Positions 60,596-64,000 of a stretch of DNA of 64,000 nucleotides are shown here, piece after piece. The stretch is from Salinibacterium amurskyense (GTDB taxonomy: Bacteria; Actinomycetota; Actinomycetes; Actinomycetales; Microbacteriaceae). The DNA lies in the NCBI RefSeq assembly GCF_002797685.1, contig NZ_PGFH01000001.1:62001-126000 (forward strand), written 5' to 3'. The notes beneath the pieces were generated by a model. It was not told where the DNA came from, did no database searches, and saw only the letters and a list, made by a program, of their open reading frames with translations. Position numbers and translations under genes: made by a program. Within the stretch, counting starts at the first letter, position 1, and every line of letters starts with the position of its first letter.

Positions 60596-61669
60596 ATGTT
60601 TGTTGCGTGGCGCGATCTGCGCTTTGCCCGCGGACGATTTGTGCTCATTGGCACCGTCGTTGCCCTCATCACTTTGCTCGTCGGATTTCTCAGCGGCCTC
60701 ACTGGCGGGCTCGCTGCCCAGAACATCTCGGGCGTTCTCTCACTCCCCGCCGACCAACTTGTGTTTGCAACCCCGAGCAGCAAGGGCGCGGATGAGGCGA
60801 GCTTCTCCGACTCGAACGTCACCGAAAAGCAGGCGACGACCTGGGCTGTCGCCGACGGCGTGGTCTCAGCCAACCCCATCGGAGTTTCGCAAACCAAGGC
60901 GGAATCCCCCGAGTCCAGCACCGCCATCGCCATCTTCGGCGTTGTCGCCGACTTCGACGACACTGCTCCGAGCGGCGACGGCAAGGTCGGACTCTCCGAG
61001 GATGCCGCCACCGGCCTCGACGTCACCACCGGCGACACCATCACGATCGCCGGCACCGACTACACAGTCGAGAAGGTCAGCGGCAACTGGTGGTACAACC
61101 ACACGCCCGTCGTGCAGATGACGCTCGACGACTGGCAGGGTTACTCCGCTACGACCGGCAATCCGGATGCCTACGCCACCGCCATTGCGGTCACCGGCGA
61201 TGCCGACTGGGATGCCATCAACGCCGATGCCGACACCCTCAGCAACTCGGTTTTGCTGTCGCTGACCGCTGTCAGTTCGTTCCGCTCGGAGATCGGTTCG
61301 CTGCTGCTCATGGTCGCGATGCTGTTCGGCATTTCCGCCCTCGTGATAGGTGCGTTCTTCACCGTGTGGACGATGCAGCGCAAGGCAGACATTGCGATGC
61401 TGAAGGCGCTCGGAGCATCCACTTCCTCCCTCGTTCGCGATGCTCTAGGTCAGGCCCTCATCGTGCTGCTGATTGGTGTCGGGATCGGCATCGGGGTAAC
61501 TGCGTTACTCGGCGCGCTCATGGGTGACGCGCTGCCGTTCATCCTGAGCCCGTTCACCACCCTGCTGCCGGGAGTCGTGATGATTGTGCTCGGCCTCGCC
61601 GGCGCCGCCTTCGCCCTGCGTTCCGTCACCACCGCCGATCCACTCACTGCCCTAGGGAGCACCCGATGA
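60596..61669 (+). CDS. FtsX-type ABC transporter permease
   Basis: The 357-residue protein has an N-terminal membrane segment (residues 14-35), an extracellular domain of about 220 residues, and three C-terminal membrane segments. It belongs to the MacB/FtsX (ABC3) permease family. I start at 60596 with AAAGGA upstream; the frame extends back to 60323 across the promoter. Its stop overlaps the ATPase gene start by 4 bases. It is divergent from the two-component system and probably exports a stress-related compound or lipid under its control. Confidence 0.85.
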   Translation: MFVAWRDLRFARGRFVLIGTVVALITLLVGFLSGLTGGLAAQNISGVLSLPADQLVFATPSSKGADEASFSDSNVTEKQATTWAVADGVVSANPIGVSQTKAESPESSTAIAIFGVVADFDDTAPSGDGKVGLSEDAATGLDVTTGDTITIAGTDYTVEKVSGNWWYNHTPVVQMTLDDWQGYSATTGNPDAYATAIAVTGDADWDAINADADTLSNSVLLSLTAVSSFRSEIGSLLLMVAMLFGISALVIGAFFTVWTMQRKADIAMLKALGASTSSLVRDALGQALIVLLIGVGIGIGVTALLGALMGDALPFILSPFTTLLPGVVMIVLGLAGAAFALRSVTTADPLTALGSTR

Positions 61670-62382
61670 TCACTCTCGACAACGTCACTCTCACGTTTCC
61701 CGATGGCGAAGGCCGCGTCACCGCCGTCGACCACGTCACGCTCAGCGCCCGGCCCGGCACGGTCACCGGCATTACGGGGCCAAGTGGGTCCGGCAAGTCG
61801 AGCCTGCTCGCGGTAGCCGCCACCCTCATTCACCCCGACTCTGGTCGCGTCATGATCGACGATGTGGATGCCGCCCAACTGTCTGCGCCAGAAGCGACGG
61901 AGCTGCGCCGCGACAGCATCGGCATCGTGTTTCAGCAGTCGAACCTGCTGCCCTCGCTGACCGCACTGGAACAGCTCGCCGTCATGAACGAACTCGGAGC
62001 CCCGCACAGCCGCGGCAAGCGTGCCGAGGTTGCCGCTCACGCTCGTGAACTGCTGGATGCCGTGGGCCTCGCCGACCAGGCTCACAAGCGACCGCATCAG
62101 CTGTCGGGCGGTCAGCGCCAACGCATCAACATCGCTCGCGCCCTCATGAACGACCCGAAGGTACTGCTCGTTGACGAACCGACGAGTGCTCTCGACCAAG
62201 AGCGCGGTGCGAGCATCATCGAGCTCATCCTGCGCCTCACCGACGAACGCAACACTTCAACGCTGCTCGTGACCCACGACCTCGTGCACCTTCCGCGCAT
62301 GCACGCGGTTGTGAACATGGTGGATGGCGCGCTCGAGTCGGTGCGCGGCGAAGTACGCGGCGAAGTGCCCGTCGCCCTCTAA
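61666..62382 (+). CDS. ABC transporter ATP-binding protein (LolD/MacB type)
   Basis: The 238-residue ATPase has Walker A GPSGSGKSS (near residue 40), LSGGQRQR, VLLVDEPTSALD and the H-loop VTHD. It is paired with the FtsX-like permease immediately upstream (ATGA overlap), as in exporters of antimicrobial peptides and lipids. A four-unit tandem repeat follows the stop. Confidence 0.88.
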   Translation: MITLDNVTLTFPDGEGRVTAVDHVTLSARPGTVTGITGPSGSGKSSLLAVAATLIHPDSGRVMIDDVDAAQLSAPEATELRRDSIGIVFQQSNLLPSLTALEQLAVMNELGAPHSRGKRAEVAAHARELLDAVGLADQAHKRPHQLSGGQRQRINIARALMNDPKVLLVDEPTSALDQERGASIIELILRLTDERNTSTLLVTHDLVHLPRMHAVVNMVDGALESVRGEVRGEVPVAL

Positions 62383-62434
62383 CGAACCGGCCCAGCGAAC
62401 CGGCCCGGCGAACCGGCCGAGCGAACCGCCTCGC
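62383..62434. repeat. Four-unit 13-bp tandem repeat
   Basis: CGAACCGGCCCAG and three close copies fill the gap from the ATPase stop to the end of the convergent aldo/keto reductase gene. The fourth copy is degraded. No stem-loop is evident, so it is not a plain terminator. Confidence 0.8.
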
Positions 62435-62445
62435 TAGCTTGCGCG

Positions 62446-63258
62446 CTAGTGACCGATCTGGTCGGAGTCAGCGCCTGACCCCGGCACGTCGATCGCCGCA
62501 ATGGCTTCGAGGTCGCGCGAGTCGAGTTCGAAGTCGAAGACCGCAATGTTGTCGGCCAGCCTCTCGGGGTTGGCCGACTTCGGAATAGCGACGATGCCGT
62601 TTTGCAGGTGCGAGCGCAGCGCGACTTGAGCGGCCGAACGCTCGTGCTTTTCTGCAATCTCGAGCAGCACAGGCTGATCGAGGATGTCTTTGATGGGGCT
62701 CCACGCTTCCGTAACGATTCCGCGGGAGTCGTGGTACGCCCGCTCCGCGAGGCGAGCGTTGGTCGGCGAGAGGTCGACCTGGTTGACGGCCGGAACGGTG
62801 GCGCCAGCATCCAGCAGCACATCAAGGTGGGCCGGCTTGAAGTTGGAGACACCGATGGAGCGTGTAAAGCCCTCGGCCTGAAGCTTCTCGAAGGTGCGCC
62901 ACGTCGACAGGAATTCACCGCGGTCGGGCAGCGGCCAGTGAATCAGCAGCAGGTCAACGAACTCGAGATCGAGGCGTTCGAGGCTGCCCCGCAGGCCCTC
63001 GATTGCGCGATCCTCACCCTGGTATTGCCCATCCAGCTTGGTCGTGACGAAGAGTTCGTCGCGATCAATACCGCTGCGCCGGATGCCCTCGCCCACGCCC
63101 GCTTCGTTGCCGTACTTGGCTGCCGTGTCGATGTGGCGGTAGCCGAGCTCGATGGCGGTCGGCACAACAACAGCGACTTCAGCATCGCCGAGCGGCCACG
63201 TGCCGAGACCGAGTTGGGGGATGCTGTGGCCGTCGTTGAGCGCAATCGAAGGGATCAT
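62446..63258 (-). CDS. Aldo/keto reductase
   Basis: The 270-residue NADPH-dependent reductase is of the AKR5/2,5-diketo-gluconate reductase type. It has IPQLGLGTWPLGD, the catalytic Asp/Tyr region GYRHIDTAAKYGNEAGVG, the Lys in LFVTTKLDGQ, LIHWPLPD with His, and C-terminal IVAIPKSANPERLADNIAVFDFELDSRDL. It reduces aldehydes or ketones, substrate unknown. It is convergent with the ABC exporter genes. Confidence 0.9.
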   Translation of the reverse strand: MIPSIALNDGHSIPQLGLGTWPLGDAEVAVVVPTAIELGYRHIDTAAKYGNEAGVGEGIRRSGIDRDELFVTTKLDGQYQGEDRAIEGLRGSLERLDLEFVDLLLIHWPLPDRGEFLSTWRTFEKLQAEGFTRSIGVSNFKPAHLDVLLDAGATVPAVNQVDLSPTNARLAERAYHDSRGIVTEAWSPIKDILDQPVLLEIAEKHERSAAQVALRSHLQNGIVAIPKSANPERLADNIAVFDFELDSRDLEAIAAIDVPGSGADSDQIGH

Positions 63259-63286
63259 CGTCTTAGGCTAAGCGACGGATATGACA

Positions 63287-63322
63287 GTGCGCGAGGACTC
63301 GCTGAAGCGAATCCCCGCGCAC
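63287..63322 (-). terminator. Hairpin after putA
   Basis: GTGCGCG and CGCGCAC flank an inner stem GGACTCGCT-GA-AGCGAATCC with one mismatch and bulges on both sides, giving about 15 paired positions. It lies 27 bases after the PutA stop and is likely its terminator. Confidence 0.75.
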
Positions 63323-63348
63323 CATCGTGAGCTGGTTATTGAAAGTCC

Positions 63349-64000
63349 TTAGACCTCGAGGGCAGCCATCGCCGGGTCGGGGTTTCCGAAACGGTGGGCC
63401 GTGATCGAGAGCGACTGCTCCTGCACGAAGATCAGCAGTTCGACGCGACCGGAGGTCGTGACTTCTCCCGACCACACAGCGACGTCGGGGTTACCCTCAA
63501 CGGCTTCAGCGAGGTCAACAGCGGAACCGCCGATGAGACGAACCCGGCTGGTCTTCAACCCACCCTGGGCCGCACGCTCGTTCCAGCGAGCATCCGACTC
63601 CACAAGAACCTCACCGACCGAAACTCCCGTGTTTGCCGACTCGAACGATTCGGTGAGCAGCGACGGCAGCGGGATGGCGGAGCTGATGTGGATGGTCGCA
63701 CCAATGCGCGCGGCACCGGCGATCATCCGCACAAGGTGTCCCATGGGTTCGCCTTCGGAGAGGCGAACGGTGACGGGTACCGGACGGTAACGGAAGACGT
63801 TGCGTTCAACACCGAGGTTGGAGACGTCGCGGCTAACGCCAAACTCTGTCTCCCACGCGCGCTGGTCGCTTTCGGCGGCACGACGTACACGGTCGAACTC
63901 GTCGAATTCCATGCCCGACTGCGCCTTCTTGATAACCGCAGATACCTGGTCGCTGAGACCGCGAACCTGAATGTCGCGAGCAGCGGGCTGTTCGACGGCT
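63349..64000 (-). CDS. putA: C-terminal part of PutA-like proline/pyrroline-5-carboxylate dehydrogenase
   Basis: The reading frame is open from its stop at 63349 to the window edge, giving about 216 residues. Sequence such as GVERNVFRYRPVPVTVRLSEGEPMGHLVRMIAGAARIGATIHISSAIP resembles the C-terminal region of actinobacterial bifunctional PutA (proline dehydrogenase / glutamate-semialdehyde dehydrogenase). The catalytic domains would lie beyond position 64000. The assignment rests on recall of this C-terminal region and is moderately secure. Confidence 0.65.
   Translation of the reverse strand, partial: AVEQPAARDIQVRGLSDQVSAVIKKAQSGMEFDEFDRVRRAAESDQRAWETEFGVSRDVSNLGVERNVFRYRPVPVTVRLSEGEPMGHLVRMIAGAARIGATIHISSAIPLPSLLTESFESANTGVSVGEVLVESDARWNERAAQGGLKTSRVRLIGGSAVDLAEAVEGNPDVAVWSGEVTTSGRVELLIFVQEQSLSITAHRFGNPDPAMAALEV

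Noticed and set aside
1-64000. Searched for tRNA or rRNA genes, integrases and transposases
   Set aside because: No recognisable cloverleaf, rRNA segment, integrase or transposase reading frame was seen, so no RNA gene or mobile element is reported.

Overview
The window reads as chromosomal DNA of a high-GC Gram-positive actinobacterium, most likely a member of the Microbacteriaceae. This rests on codon use (C/G in third positions, frequent GTG starts), the many ATGA start/stop overlaps, and actinobacterial gene types: a fused CydDC, an F420/deazaflavin-type nitroreductase, the YhgE/Pip exporter-like family, and a PutA-like C terminus at the right edge. Gene density is high and no gene-free stretch exceeds about 300 bases. 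I saw no rRNA, tRNA, CRISPR array, insertion sequence or prophage gene. Genus-level assignment is not possible from this window alone.

Positions 1-23500 form a large sugar island. It holds an L-rhamnose pathway: ABC importer rhaT-rhaP-rhaQ (the binding protein is probably just off the left edge), mutarotase rhaM, a LacI regulator, isomerase rhaI, the aldolase/lactaldehyde dehydrogenase fusion rhaEW, kinase rhaB, and a GntR-regulated lldD that would oxidise the resulting L-lactate. Nested inside is a second operon of about 8 kb (15703 to 7701, minus strand). It carries an MPI-like zinc cupin, a DUF4432 mutarotase-like protein, a complete ABC sugar importer and a Gfo/Idh/MocA dehydrogenase, with its own LacI regulator (6687-7736). 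I cannot name its substrate. Three operator classes can be read directly: YTGAAWCGWTTNAR-like sites at the rhaT/rhaM and lacI/rhaI divergences, GGTTCAnTGAACC-like sites at the second lacI and the second operon, and a TGTGTGARATTTC inverted repeat at the deoR gene with a related site before rhaEW.

Positions 23600-40480 are mixed: an MFS exporter, a GH114-type lipoprotein, a BlaI/M56-peptidase pair divergent from cydA-cydB-cydDC (cytochrome bd oxidase and its maturation exporter) with TGTAGAA-type palindromes between them, small membrane proteins, an acyl-CoA dehydrogenase-like enzyme, a DoxX/HxlR divergent pair, and a dimethylargininase divergent from an Lrp regulator. Positions 40600-48100 carry a polyamine-type ABC importer (ATPase, Tat-lipoprotein binding protein, two permeases) followed by an amidohydrolase and an FAD amine-oxidase-like enzyme.

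Positions 48150-64000 contain a TetR/degenerate ATPase/YhgE operon behind a perfect 38-bp palindrome, a duplicated pair of small membrane-protein genes with duplicated promoters, a Fic protein with its own wHTH and a 30-bp operator-like palindrome, a PfkB sugar kinase with a YtrA-type GntR regulator, a histidine kinase/response regulator pair divergent from an FtsX-type ABC exporter, an aldo/keto reductase, and the 3' end of a PutA-like gene running off the right edge.
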